Below are positions 40,030-49,021 of a stretch of DNA of 64,000 bases, piece after piece. The translations under genes and the position numbers were made by a program. This DNA is from an uncultured Clostridium sp. GTDB lineage: Bacteria; Bacillota; Clostridia; Lachnospirales; Lachnospiraceae. The stretch covers positions 1 to 64,000 of the forward strand of contig CABVBU010000007.1 in NCBI GenBank assembly GCA_902496665.1, in the 5' to 3' direction. The stretch's first letter is position 1, and every line of letters starts with the position of its first letter. The notes beneath the pieces were generated by a model that searched no databases, was not told where the DNA came from, and saw only the letters and a list, made by a program, of their open reading frames with translations.

Positions 40030-41934
40030 CTATTCAGTATCTTCATATTTCTGTGCGCCGTCAGGATGATCCTTTTTCTCACTTGACAGAATATTTTCAT
40101 CTTTCTCCGAAACCTGCGCCCTGTAAAGCTCCGCGTACTGCGGATTTTCCGCCATCAGCCTCTCATGGCTGCTGCATGTTCCCATCTTCTGGTCCATCCA
40201 GATCACCTGGTCGAACTCCGGGAACAGATATAGTCTGTGGGAGATCAGGAACACGATCCTGTCTTTCGAGAGCTCCTTCACATGCTCAAATACTTGTTTT
40301 TCTGTATTTCTGTCAAGCGCCGAGAACGGATCATCCAGAACCAGCACTGGCTTTCCATGGCAGAGTGTTCTCGCCAACGCGAGACGCGCCGCCTGCCCTC
40401 CCGAGAGACGGACACCACTGTTTCCCACAACGGTCTTCTCCTTCTCCTCCATCTCCCGGACCTCCTCGTCGAGACATACAGCCCTAAGCCATATCCAGAC
40501 GTTGTCTTCATCCCCCAGGAGCACATTGTTTTCCACGCTGTCTCCCAGAAGCTCCGGATCATGTCCAAGATACCCGACGATCCGGCTCCGCTCATTCTCC
40601 GTGTAGGAGGAAAGCTCCCTCCCGCCGTAAGTCAGATGGCCCTCATACGGATATTCGCAGAGAAAACTCTTTCCCAGTGTAGATTTTCCGCACGCCACCG
40701 GACCCGTGATGCCAATGATCTGACCTGGTTTCGCAGTGAAGGAAATATCCTTAAAAATCGGATCACTGCCCGGATAGGCGAAGGTGAGATGATCGGCAGC
40801 GACTACGTTTTCTTTGACGCTGTTCTTTTCTGACTGCTGCCCGGATTTACGCGCCGCACTGCCTTCCGATCCAGCCTTCACATCCTTGTCGGAGCTTTCA
40901 GCACTGTAGTTTTCATTCTGCGCCGCGATCTCATCTTTCTCCACAGCCTCAGCCGCCCGCTCCATGTACGGATGGATCCTCTTCCAGGAAACCTGCGCCT
41001 TGTGGACCGCATTGAAGAGCTTCGCCGCCTTCGAGGACTTATCGGAGAGCTTCGTGTAACATGCCAGGAATGTGGTAAATGCTGCCACATCCCATGTTGT
41101 CCAGCCCATTCCGAGGATATTTCTTGAACCAAAGTACAAAATCATCACAGTTCCCGCCATGGCGATCACCTTGTAGACCGGCGGCAGAGCCGCGTTCCAG
41201 ATATTCGCCTTCACAGCTGCCTGTTCATACTCTTTTAAGTGGACCTCGTAGTTCTCCCCGCGCTCCTTCTCACATCCGAAAACACGGTATGTAATGGCGT
41301 TGGTAATCCGGTCCAGGGTCACCGCGTTGAGCTTTCCGGTCTGCTCCTTGTATGCTGCTCCCGTTGTCTGGACGATCCGTTTCATCTTCTCCGCTATAAT
41401 ATAGGAAAACGGAGGAAAGATCAGGGAACATAGCGTCAGTCTCCAGTCGTAATAGAGCAGCATGCACACATATCCGAAAAGCGCCACACCTGTATCAAAG
41501 ATCTCCGTGGTAAACTTTCTCATGCCTTCCACGCAGTCATCCACGTCGGAGATTGCCTTCGTGATGACGTTTCCGGTGCCCTCTTTTTCCAGCTCCACAC
41601 GGGATTTATGTATCAATGTCCGGTACAGGATCCGCTTCATCCGCCGGTTTACATTGTTGGAGAACCGGCGCACATAGAACCGCTTGATATATCTCGCCAG
41701 CTGCACCGTTCCGATCACGATCACATAGGCGAGCGCCAGCCGGAGCATCGCCGGAAAACGCTCCGTCCCAGTCAGGATCTGCATCAGGCAGCCCGCCATC
41801 TTTCCCTCAAACCATGGTCCCGCCACGAGACCCAGGTTATAGATCAATCCCGACACTGTGATCAACGCCAGAACCTTCCATTCTGCCCGGAAATACGCCA
41901 TGATCTTATCCGGACGAAAATTTTTCTTTTCCAT
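40030..41934 (-). CDS. ABC exporter subunit (ATP-binding and permease), partner
   Basis: This 634-residue half-transporter has six membrane helices, a linker rich in Ser/Glu/Lys (about 345-385) and an ATPase domain. Walker A is GPVACGKST and the signature is canonical LSGGQ. Walker B ends VLVLDDPFSALD, with Asp where the catalytic Glu should be; the switch is SHRLY. Thus one composite ATP site would be degenerate and the other canonical, as in heterodimeric exporters such as TM287/288 and BmrCD. It lies between marR and its partner gene. Confidence 0.93.
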   Translation of the reverse strand: MEKKNFRPDKIMAYFRAEWKVLALITVSGLIYNLGLVAGPWFEGKMAGCLMQILTGTERFPAMLRLALAYVIVIGTVQLARYIKRFYVRRFSNNVNRRMKRILYRTLIHKSRVELEKEGTGNVITKAISDVDDCVEGMRKFTTEIFDTGVALFGYVCMLLYYDWRLTLCSLIFPPFSYIIAEKMKRIVQTTGAAYKEQTGKLNAVTLDRITNAITYRVFGCEKERGENYEVHLKEYEQAAVKANIWNAALPPVYKVIAMAGTVMILYFGSRNILGMGWTTWDVAAFTTFLACYTKLSDKSSKAAKLFNAVHKAQVSWKRIHPYMERAAEAVEKDEIAAQNENYSAESSDKDVKAGSEGSAARKSGQQSEKNSVKENVVAADHLTFAYPGSDPIFKDISFTAKPGQIIGITGPVACGKSTLGKSFLCEYPYEGHLTYGGRELSSYTENERSRIVGYLGHDPELLGDSVENNVLLGDEDNVWIWLRAVCLDEEVREMEEKEKTVVGNSGVRLSGGQAARLALARTLCHGKPVLVLDDPFSALDRNTEKQVFEHVKELSKDRIVFLISHRLYLFPEFDQVIWMDQKMGTCSSHERLMAENPQYAELYRAQVSEKDENILSSEKKDHPDGAQKYEDTE

Positions 41935-42015
41935 TGCTCTTCTTTCCTGAAGTCTTATAAACTTTTCCGAGTTACCAATTTCTCTCTGAAGCAGCTTCTT
42001 CTGGAGTGTCTGTTT

Positions 42016-42507
42016 TTATTCATCTGTACCCTCTATATTCTCTTCCTTATGCTTCTCCACTAACTCCGCTACATCCACAAATCCAGCTCTCCGCTCATTC
42101 TTCGACCGCCAGTACAGTTTGTCGAGCGTCTCACAGAATGCGTTTTTCTCCTCCTCCGGCAGCCCCGCCAACAGCCACTCATAAAAGACAGCCTCGATGT
42201 TCGCCTTCGAATTCTTTAATGCTTCCGCCTTTTTCGTCGCGTAAAGCAGCTGGCTTCTTCCATCCGCCGGATTCGGCCTTCTCTCGAGATACCCTTTTGC
42301 CTCCAGGCTTGCCGCCCGCCTCGCCGCGGCGCCCTTATCGATTTTAAGAGTCTCCCGCACCTCTGTCTGGGTGATTCCCGGATTGTGGCGCACGAGATGA
42401 ATAAAATCGAATTCTGCTGTTCCGATCCCCTCTTCCTTCATGGTCTGCACCGTGAACTTTCCAACCTCACGGGCGATCTTTGTGATCTTTCTTCCTGTCT
42501 GGTCCAT
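42016..42507 (-). CDS. MarR family transcriptional regulator
   Basis: This 163-residue winged-helix protein has the MarR pattern: DFIHLVRHNPGITQTEVRETLKIDKGAAARRAASLEAKGYLERRPNPADGRS in overlapping pieces, with DGRS in the wing. It heads an operon with two ABC exporter genes, 81 bases upstream of the first. The promoter overlaps a perfect 18-bp inverted repeat, presumably its own operator. Repression lifted by a ligand is the usual mode; the ligand is unknown. Confidence 0.93.
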   Translation of the reverse strand: MDQTGRKITKIAREVGKFTVQTMKEEGIGTAEFDFIHLVRHNPGITQTEVRETLKIDKGAAARRAASLEAKGYLERRPNPADGRSQLLYATKKAEALKNSKANIEAVFYEWLLAGLPEEEKNAFCETLDKLYWRSKNERRAGFVDVAELVEKHKEENIEGTDE

Positions 42508-42672
42508 AAAGTCTCCTCCAAATATCGCTTTACTTTTGCTCTCCCGGCTTCACGCTATCTGCGTATCTTATTCCTGCTCCATAGAATTACAATATCGTAA
42601 ATCCCAGCGGACTCCCTCATTCATATCCGTCCTGTCTCACCACTATGCAAATTTTAACACAATTTTGCTCCA

Positions 42673-42727
42673 GATAGTTGTACTATCATCTAATTTGGAT
42701 GATAGTACAACTATCTAATTTTGTCAA
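42673..42727 (-). promoter_or_regulatory. MarR operator palindrome and operon promoter
   Basis: Two perfect 18-base arms (42673-42690 and 42698-42715, GATAGTTGTACTATCATC) flank a 7-base spacer. On the minus strand TTGACA (42722-42727) and TATCAT (42699-42704) are 17 bases apart. One arm covers the spacer and -10, and the other lies over the start of transcription. Binding would block the promoter completely. Confidence 0.88.
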
Positions 42728-42849
42728 TCTCATATTTCTGCTTTTCCTTTGAAAATAATGTCTTTACTTTATTTTCTTAAAATTTCAGTATGAAAAACAG
42801 CATCCGGCAAAAGAATGATATTATTTTAACAAAGTCTGCCATTTTGTTG

Positions 42850-42877
42850 TTGATTTTGTCCAATTTTCATGTATAAT
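42850..42877 (+). promoter_or_regulatory. Promoter of pckA
   Basis: TTGATT (42850-42855) and a consensus TATAAT (42872-42877) are 16 bases apart. Transcription would start near 42884. Confidence 0.65.
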
Positions 42878-42922
42878 GGAAGTGAAAGATATCATTATTG
42901 CCTGTAAAATTTCCAGGTAATG

Positions 42923-42982
42923 GTACCTGTTCAAACCTGAACATGTACAAGACGATAGTCCTGCCCCACTGCGGTCGGGACC
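42923..42982 (+). promoter_or_regulatory. Two stem-loops in the pckA leader
   Basis: GTACCTGTTCA pairs with TGAACATGTAC with one mismatch (42923-42948). GTCCTG pairs with CGGGAC (42958-42981). The second ends about 17 bases before the ribosome site GAGG. A role in mRNA stability or attenuation is possible; no known class is recognised. Confidence 0.4.
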
Positions 42983-43010
42983 AAATTTATGAAAAGAGGT
43001 TAGATAAGCG

Positions 43011-44615
43011 ATGGCAAAGATTGATTTAAGCAAGTATGGCATCACCGGAACCACAGAGATCGTCTACAACCCGTCTTATGAAATGTTATTCGAGGAGGAA
43101 ATGAAACCGGAACTCGAAGGCTACGAAAAAGGTCAGGTCAGCGAACTCGGAGCAGTTAATGTTATGACCGGTATCTACACCGGCCGTTCACCGAAAGATA
43201 AATTTATCGTTGTGGACGAAAATTCCAAAGATACTGTATGGTGGACTTCTGACGAGTATAAGAACGACAACCATCCGGCTTCCCAGGAAACCTGGAAGGC
43301 AGTAAAAGATATCGCATTAAAAGAGCTCTCCAACAAGAGACTTTTCGTTGTCGACGCATTCTGCGGCGCAAACAAAGACACCCGCATGGCGATCCGTTTT
43401 ATCGTTGAGGTCGCTTGGCAGGCACACTTCGTAAAGAACATGTTCATCAAGCCGACTGCTGAAGAGCTTGAGAACTTCGAGCCGGATTTCGTTGTTTATA
43501 ACGCATCCAAGGCAAAAGTTGAGAACTACAAGGAACTCGGCTTAAACTCTGAGACAGCCGTTGTCTTCAATATCACAAGCCGCGAGCAGGTTATTATCAA
43601 CACCTGGTACGGCGGAGAGATGAAGAAAGGTATGTTCTCCATGATGAACTACTACCTGCCGCTGAAGGGCATGGCTTCCATGCACTGCTCTGCTAACACA
43701 GATATGGAAGGCAAAAACACAGCGATCTTCTTCGGACTTTCCGGAACAGGTAAGACAACTCTTTCCACAGATCCGAAGCGTCTCCTGATCGGTGATGACG
43801 AGCACGGCTGGGACGACAACGGAGTATTCAACTTCGAGGGCGGCTGCTACGCTAAAGTTATCAACCTTGATAAAGAATCCGAGCCGGATATCTACAACGC
43901 GATCAAGCGCGATGCTCTTCTCGAGAACGTAACACTTGATAAAGACGGCGTGATCGATTTTGCTGACAAGAGCGTAACCGAGAACACACGTGTCTCCTAT
44001 CCGATCGACCATATTAAAAATATCGTTCGCCCGATCTCCGCAGGTCCGGCAGCTAAGAACGTGATCTTCCTCTCCGCAGATGCATTCGGTGTACTTCCTC
44101 CGGTATCCATCCTGACTCCGGAGCAGACAAAGTACTACTTCCTGTCCGGTTTCACAGCAAAGCTTGCCGGTACAGAGCGCGGAATCACAGAGCCGACACC
44201 GACCTTCTCCGCTTGCTTCGGCCAGGCATTCCTGGAGCTCCATCCGACAAAATACGCGGAAGAGCTTGTTAAGAAGATGGAAAAGAGCGGTGCTAAGGCA
44301 TACCTCGTTAATACAGGCTGGAACGGAACCGGCAAGCGTATCTCCATCAAAGATACACGTGGAATCATCGACGCGATCTTAAACGGCGATATCTTAAACG
44401 CTCCGACAAAGAAGATCCCGCACTTCAACTTCGAAGTTCCGACCGAGCTTCCGGGCGTTGATTCCAAGATTCTCGATCCACGCGATACATACGCAAACGT
44501 TGCTGACTGGGAAGAGAAGGCAAAAGACCTCGCAGGCAGATTCGTCAAGAACTTTGCAAAATATGAGAGCAACGAAGCTGGTAAAGCCCTCGTTGCCGCT
44601 GGCCCGCAGATCTGA
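43011..44615 (+). CDS. pckA: Phosphoenolpyruvate carboxykinase (ATP)
   Basis: PckA interconverts oxaloacetate and PEP with ATP/ADP; in gut Clostridia it may run in the CO2-fixing direction. The 534-residue protein has GRSPKDKFIV, the MHCSANTD and GLSGTGKTTLS P-loop near residue 245, and DDEHGWDDNG with metal ligands. NTGWNGTGKRI is also present. Codon use is strongly biased, as for highly expressed genes. It is monocistronic with its own promoter and terminator. Confidence 0.97.
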   Translation: MAKIDLSKYGITGTTEIVYNPSYEMLFEEEMKPELEGYEKGQVSELGAVNVMTGIYTGRSPKDKFIVVDENSKDTVWWTSDEYKNDNHPASQETWKAVKDIALKELSNKRLFVVDAFCGANKDTRMAIRFIVEVAWQAHFVKNMFIKPTAEELENFEPDFVVYNASKAKVENYKELGLNSETAVVFNITSREQVIINTWYGGEMKKGMFSMMNYYLPLKGMASMHCSANTDMEGKNTAIFFGLSGTGKTTLSTDPKRLLIGDDEHGWDDNGVFNFEGGCYAKVINLDKESEPDIYNAIKRDALLENVTLDKDGVIDFADKSVTENTRVSYPIDHIKNIVRPISAGPAAKNVIFLSADAFGVLPPVSILTPEQTKYYFLSGFTAKLAGTERGITEPTPTFSACFGQAFLELHPTKYAEELVKKMEKSGAKAYLVNTGWNGTGKRISIKDTRGIIDAILNGDILNAPTKKIPHFNFEVPTELPGVDSKILDPRDTYANVADWEEKAKDLAGRFVKNFAKYESNEAGKALVAAGPQI

Positions 44616-44654
44616 TCGATTAATCTGGCTGGCTTCATAAGCTGATAAACGTCA

Positions 44655-44690
44655 GAGGACACTGCATGTAATGTGCAGTGTCCTCTTTTT
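44655..44690 (+). terminator. Intrinsic terminator of pckA
   Basis: A perfect 12-bp stem (GAGGACACTGCA with TGCAGTGTCCTC) is followed by TTTTT. Confidence 0.92.
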
Positions 44691-44776
44691 GCATCTTATC
44701 ACTATTACGATCCTTAACATTCCAGATCAGAAGAATCTGCTCCTGCTATAAGCTGGTCTTTCCTGCACACCTCTCC

Positions 44777-45505
44777 TTACTCCGCATGCGCCGCCGTCTT
44801 AAGCGCCAGCCGCACCAGATCATCCATGGACTGGGCATGTTCCCGATCTGGAAGGTCCACAAAGAGCTCCTGTCCGTTCTCGTCATAGCGGATTCCTGTT
44901 GTGATTCCCACCATCATCAGAGCCCGGCATCCAAATTCTGCGGCCGCCGTGTAAAATGCGCAGCCTTCCTGCTCCGAGCACAGCATGCCATACTTCTTCC
45001 ACATCTTCGACTTATAATTTTCGTCACGGTAAAGTCTGTCGTTGCAGACCGTTCCGCCCACGTACGTCACGAGATGTTCCTCATCCGCAATGCGTTTCGC
45101 GGTGCTCAAAAGCCCGAAATCCGCCACCGGTGAAAAATGTCCGTTGAACATGTTGTCATTGATTCCGCTGGTGGTGCTGACTGCCTGGGACAGGACGATA
45201 TCGAAGTTTTTCATTTCGTCCCGGTAGCCGCCGGAGGTACCTGCCCGCACCAGGATCTTACAGCCATAATCCCTGCAGAGCTCCGTGGCGTAGATCAGCA
45301 TAGACGGTCCGCCCATTCCGACTGCCATCACAGATACCCGTACTCCCTCAAACATTCCCGTATAGCAGTACGCACACCGCACATCATTCACAAGCACCGC
45401 ATCTTCCAGATAATGTTCCGCGATATACTTCGCCCGATTCGGATCTCCTACCAAGACGATCCGCTCAGATATTTCGCCGACTTCGGCATGATTATGCATC
45501 GTCAT
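44777..45505 (-). CDS. PNP/UDP family nucleoside phosphorylase
   Basis: The 242-residue protein aligns with DeoD-type hexameric purine nucleoside phosphorylases: GDPNRAKYIAEHYLEDA near residue 20, the phosphate-binding VRAGTSGGY, and the C-terminal MDDLVRLALKTAA. In Escherichia coli DeoD the purine site holds EMEAA and the catalytic Asp204 in VSDH. Here the first reads EQEGCAFY and the second reads GITTGIR, with no aspartate. Purine specificity is therefore doubtful, and a uridine phosphorylase-like or altered activity is possible. It is a single gene with AAGGAG upstream. Confidence 0.82.
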   Translation of the reverse strand: MTMHNHAEVGEISERIVLVGDPNRAKYIAEHYLEDAVLVNDVRCAYCYTGMFEGVRVSVMAVGMGGPSMLIYATELCRDYGCKILVRAGTSGGYRDEMKNFDIVLSQAVSTTSGINDNMFNGHFSPVADFGLLSTAKRIADEEHLVTYVGGTVCNDRLYRDENYKSKMWKKYGMLCSEQEGCAFYTAAAEFGCRALMMVGITTGIRYDENGQELFVDLPDREHAQSMDDLVRLALKTAAHAE

Positions 45506-45580
45506 CTGTATTCACGCTCCTTTTTCTTTCATATGTATATACTACCATAATTTCACCGGATTGTCTGCCGGAAACCATGC

Positions 45581-46888
45581 TTACTCTACTTTCAGCGCAT
45601 TCGGATAGATCTTTTTCAGCACCTCATCCCCATAATGCTCATCCATCACCTGCTGCCAGGCGGAATCCGCGGGGATTCCCTTTTCCCTCTCACTGCTTCG
45701 CATAAGGGCCAACCCGGAGACCGCCATGTCCACGCAGAAAAATATCAGGAGAAACCATGTCGCTGCCTTTCCGAAGCTCATCGGAATCTTCTCGATCCAG
45801 GCTGACATTACCGGATAGATACCCTTGATCCATACCACAGCCGCAATTCCCCAGAAAAAGCAATACAAAAGATTGATTCGCCCGCCAAGGTTAAACGGGA
45901 TCTTGCTATAGTCCCAGAAAACTTTTCCAAAGAGCATTTCCGTCAAGACACTGCAGGTGTACTCGTAGGCACCGCCGAGGAATGTTCCCATAAAGAACAG
46001 GAAACGGTCGGAATACTTCCGATAGCGGTACAACAGCATCGTCGCTGCAGCCAGGGCCACGCCCCAGACGATACTGAACGGTCCCCAGACAAAGCTGCTG
46101 CGGCTCATCCACACGCCCGCCGTCACCCGGCAGAAGATCGTCTCCACGATATCTCCGAGAAACGCGCCGACTACCAGAAGCAGCGCAATCTTGTAAAAAC
46201 AGAGGCCGTAGGCGAATATCGTCTTTCTCTGCTCAGCCTCCGCCTGGAGCTCCTCCCGGTATACTGCCTCCGGGTAGGCGTTCTGGATACGGCGGTCCAC
46301 CCAGCCATAGATCTTCCGCTCGAGCCTTGAGCTCACACCTGTGAGCCAGGAATCCACGCCTTCCCACTGGCGGATCCTGCGGCTTCTGCCGGATAAGATA
46401 CATAAGGTCGCCGTGACATCTAGTGCCAGCACAGCCGCCAAGATCCACACGATCAGATGCCCCGGAGTCCGCGGGAGCATCCGGAATACCCGCACCAGGA
46501 CCGGTGCACCCCACCGCATCGTAGCGGCACCAAGAACGCCCCATACGATAGACACCGGCACACAGATATATCCGTCCAGGTTCCATTTCATGTGGGAATA
46601 GTCCCACCACCGCTCATGGTACATCCTCTCGATCACATGGCCAGCAATCCACTCCGCCAGGGTCGAAAAGATCATACTGCCGAGAAACAGCCAGATTCCG
46701 TGCAGTTCCCGGCAGACAACAAGCATCGCGGTTCCCGTAATACCGTAAAGCACGCAGAACGGCCCATTCACGAGACCTCTGTTTACAAACCGTCTCTGCC
46801 GCACTGCCGCTGTCACCGTCTCGAGGACCCAGCCGAAAAAGCTGAACGCAAAGAACAGCCACAGTCGCTCAAATCCTGTATAACCCAT
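45581..46888 (-). CDS. Duplicated membrane protein, putative ABC-transporter type IV (PF06541-like)
   Basis: The 435-residue protein has about ten hydrophobic helices in two related halves. The first has FAFSFFGWVLETVTAAVRQ, RGLVNGPFCVLYGITG and WWDYSHMKWNLDGYI. The second has GAFLGDIVETIFCRV, SSFVWGPFSIVWGVA and FWDYSKIPFNLGGRI. The pattern W-D-Y-S followed by N-L-x-G marks the CmpB-like family. Its transport role was predicted by annotation and not shown. Internal duplication is visible directly. It is monocistronic. Confidence 0.85.
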   Translation of the reverse strand: MGYTGFERLWLFFAFSFFGWVLETVTAAVRQRRFVNRGLVNGPFCVLYGITGTAMLVVCRELHGIWLFLGSMIFSTLAEWIAGHVIERMYHERWWDYSHMKWNLDGYICVPVSIVWGVLGAATMRWGAPVLVRVFRMLPRTPGHLIVWILAAVLALDVTATLCILSGRSRRIRQWEGVDSWLTGVSSRLERKIYGWVDRRIQNAYPEAVYREELQAEAEQRKTIFAYGLCFYKIALLLVVGAFLGDIVETIFCRVTAGVWMSRSSFVWGPFSIVWGVALAAATMLLYRYRKYSDRFLFFMGTFLGGAYEYTCSVLTEMLFGKVFWDYSKIPFNLGGRINLLYCFFWGIAAVVWIKGIYPVMSAWIEKIPMSFGKAATWFLLIFFCVDMAVSGLALMRSSEREKGIPADSAWQQVMDEHYGDEVLKKIYPNALKVE

Positions 46889-46993
46889 ATTTTGTACCTA
46901 TCCTCTTCTGATTTTTCTTTTGTTTTCCCGGAAACACTGCCTCATTTGTGCATCTGTTCCCGGAATACTGTCCTCCGCTTTTTCATTCCCCAT

Positions 46994-47022
46994 GCAAGTG
47001 CGCAGACCTACTGAATAGTTAC
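46994..47022 (+). repeat. Type 1 mobile element, right-end fragment
   Basis: GCAAGTGCGCAGACC and CTGAATAGTTAC match the last 29 bases of the 133-bp type 1 element. The rest is gone. Confidence 0.65.
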
Positions 47023-47500
47023 CACCCTGCTTCTGTAAAAACAGAACATATATCAATATATTCTACCATATTTCTCTATCATATAGAATACGTTTCTTTT
47101 ATTTCGTTTTTTCAAAGATTTCCTATTTAAATAAGGGCATCTCCCACCGCACCCCCTACATCCAATATTCCGAATAAATATGCAGTGGATTCTCTGTTTT
47201 TTCCGTGACTTTTGTCACATTTGTCCGTTTCACAAGGACATCTGTTTTTCATTGATGTTCCCACACCACTGCCCCAATCCCCCGTCCGTTTCATTTTTCT
47301 CTCCGCTCCCCATTTTTCTTTAGATAACTCTTCCAATCTGACCTTTTTCCTGCATTTTTATGATTTTTTACCAAATTTTCTTAATTAATTTCCAATTTTT
47401 TTCTCATAATAAATTGTTCATATTTCCATAATTATATGTTATACTAGACAAGTTCGCGCTACGTGGACAAATACAATTTTATATCAAAGGAAGGTTTCTT
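47023..47500. other. Intergenic region upstream of the APC transporter
   Basis: A/T-rich stretch with no convincing gene. A promoter for the transporter is at 47417-47445 (TTCATA, 17 bases, TATACT). A short minus-strand frame at 47127-47336 has no family features and is not called. Confidence 0.5.
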
Positions 47501-48934
47501 ATGGAAAACACCAAGAAAATCGACTGGTACACCCTGGCCTTCATGGCATTCTCCACGGTTTGGGGATTCGGAAACGTGCTGAATGGCTTCGTTTACTTCA
47601 ACGGAGTACAGGTAATCTTCAGCTGGGTTCTGATGTTCGCACTCTACTTCGTGCCGTATGCCCTGATGGTAGGTGAGCTCGGCTCCGCCTTCAAACAGTC
47701 CGGCGGCGGCGTAAGCTCCTGGATCCATGAAACGATCGGCCCGAAATGCGCTTATTACGCAGGCTGGACTTACTGGGCTTGCCATGTAACTTACATTGCA
47801 AGTAAAGGCAGCGGCGGATTAAAGGCATTAAGCTGGATGGTATTCCAGAACGGTTCCACTTACGACACATTCCCGACAATCGCAGTACAGATGGCAACAC
47901 TCGCTGTGTTCCTGTTCTTCTGCTGGGTTGCAAGCCGCGGCTTAAACCCGTTAAAGAAATTAGCGACGATCGCTGGTTCCAGTATGTTCGTAATGTCCAT
48001 CCTGTTCATCTTAATGATGTTCGCAGCACCGGTCATCAACCCGAACGGCGGTTTCGTATCTGCTGACTACTCGGTAAAAGGTCTGATCCCGCAGTTCAAC
48101 GTGAACTACTTCACATCCCTCTCCATCCTTGTATTCGCAGTCGGCGGATGCGAGAAGATCTCCCCTTATGTAAATAAGGTAAAAGATCCGTCCAAGGGAT
48201 TCCCGAAGGGTATGATCATGTTAGCCGTTATGGTTATGGTCTGCGCGATCCTCGGAAGTATCGCGATGGGCATGATGTTTGATCCGGCTGTCATCAACGA
48301 GAGCACAGACAGCTTCAAGTCCTACGTTTCCAACGGCGCTTACTGGTCCTTCCAGAAGCTCGGTGAGTACTACCATGTTGGCAACCTCCTGCTCGTTATC
48401 TACGCAGCATGCAACGCCATCGGTCAGTTCTCCACACTTGTATTAAGTATCGACGCTCCGCTTCGTATACTTCTTGACAACGAGGATGCAAGACAGTTCA
48501 TCCCGTCTGGTCTCTTAAAGAAGAACGAGCACGGCGCATACATCAACGGTATCAAGATGGTTATCTGCTTATCCGGAAGTATCATCCTGATCCAGTCCTT
48601 CGTACCGGGCGCTGCATCCGTTCTGACTCAGTTAAACAAACTGAACTCTGTAACCATGCCGCTTCGTTACTTGTGGGTATTCGCAGCATACATTGCTCTC
48701 AGAAAATCCCTCAACAAGTTCAACCCGGAGTACAAATTTACAAAGAACCAGACAGTTGCCCTTGTTGCAGGCGGCTGGTGCTTCTTCGTAACCGCAGCTT
48801 GCTGTCTCCTCGGAATGTATGTGGAAGGCGATATCGCTTCCACAGCATTAAATGTAATCACACCGGTAGTGCTCACAGCACTTGGTCTGATCTTACCGGA
48901 GATCAAAAAGCGGGAAGTTACAAAGGCGAAATAA
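47501..48934 (+). CDS. APC-superfamily amino acid permease (YjeM/GadC-like)
   Basis: The 477-residue protein has about twelve membrane helices. STVWGFGNVLNGFVYF at the first unwound helix, SGGGVSSWIHETIG and GWTYWACHVTYIASK fit the glutamate:GABA antiporter-like branch of the APC superfamily (YjeM type). The substrate is unknown. Codon use is as biased as in pckA, so strong expression is likely. An AAAGGAAGG ribosome site is present, and a strong terminator ends the gene. Proximity to gdhA suggests amino acid metabolism, an inference only. Confidence 0.88.
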   Translation: MENTKKIDWYTLAFMAFSTVWGFGNVLNGFVYFNGVQVIFSWVLMFALYFVPYALMVGELGSAFKQSGGGVSSWIHETIGPKCAYYAGWTYWACHVTYIASKGSGGLKALSWMVFQNGSTYDTFPTIAVQMATLAVFLFFCWVASRGLNPLKKLATIAGSSMFVMSILFILMMFAAPVINPNGGFVSADYSVKGLIPQFNVNYFTSLSILVFAVGGCEKISPYVNKVKDPSKGFPKGMIMLAVMVMVCAILGSIAMGMMFDPAVINESTDSFKSYVSNGAYWSFQKLGEYYHVGNLLLVIYAACNAIGQFSTLVLSIDAPLRILLDNEDARQFIPSGLLKKNEHGAYINGIKMVICLSGSIILIQSFVPGAASVLTQLNKLNSVTMPLRYLWVFAAYIALRKSLNKFNPEYKFTKNQTVALVAGGWCFFVTAACCLLGMYVEGDIASTALNVITPVVLTALGLILPEIKKREVTKAK

Positions 48935-48950
48935 TTTATTTCGGTAATAA

Positions 48951-48998
48951 AAAGACTCTGGAATTCTGATCATATACATCAGAACTCCAGAGTCTTTT
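48951..48998 (+). terminator. Intrinsic terminator of the APC permease gene
   Basis: AAAGACTCTGGA and TCCAGAGTCTTT pair with an inner TCTGAT/ATCAGA stem; a T run follows. Confidence 0.88.
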
Positions 48999-49021
48999 CT
49001 ATCCGCATTTTAAGCTTTTCT

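Noticed and set aside
39357..40487. Plus-strand frame of over 370 codons opposite the ABC exporter genes
   Set aside because: It spans two real genes and their gap on the other strand, with low-complexity Ser/Pro/Arg-rich content.
47127..47336. Short minus-strand frame upstream of the APC permease
   Set aside because: No ribosome site or conserved feature; sequence looks like ordinary intergenic DNA.
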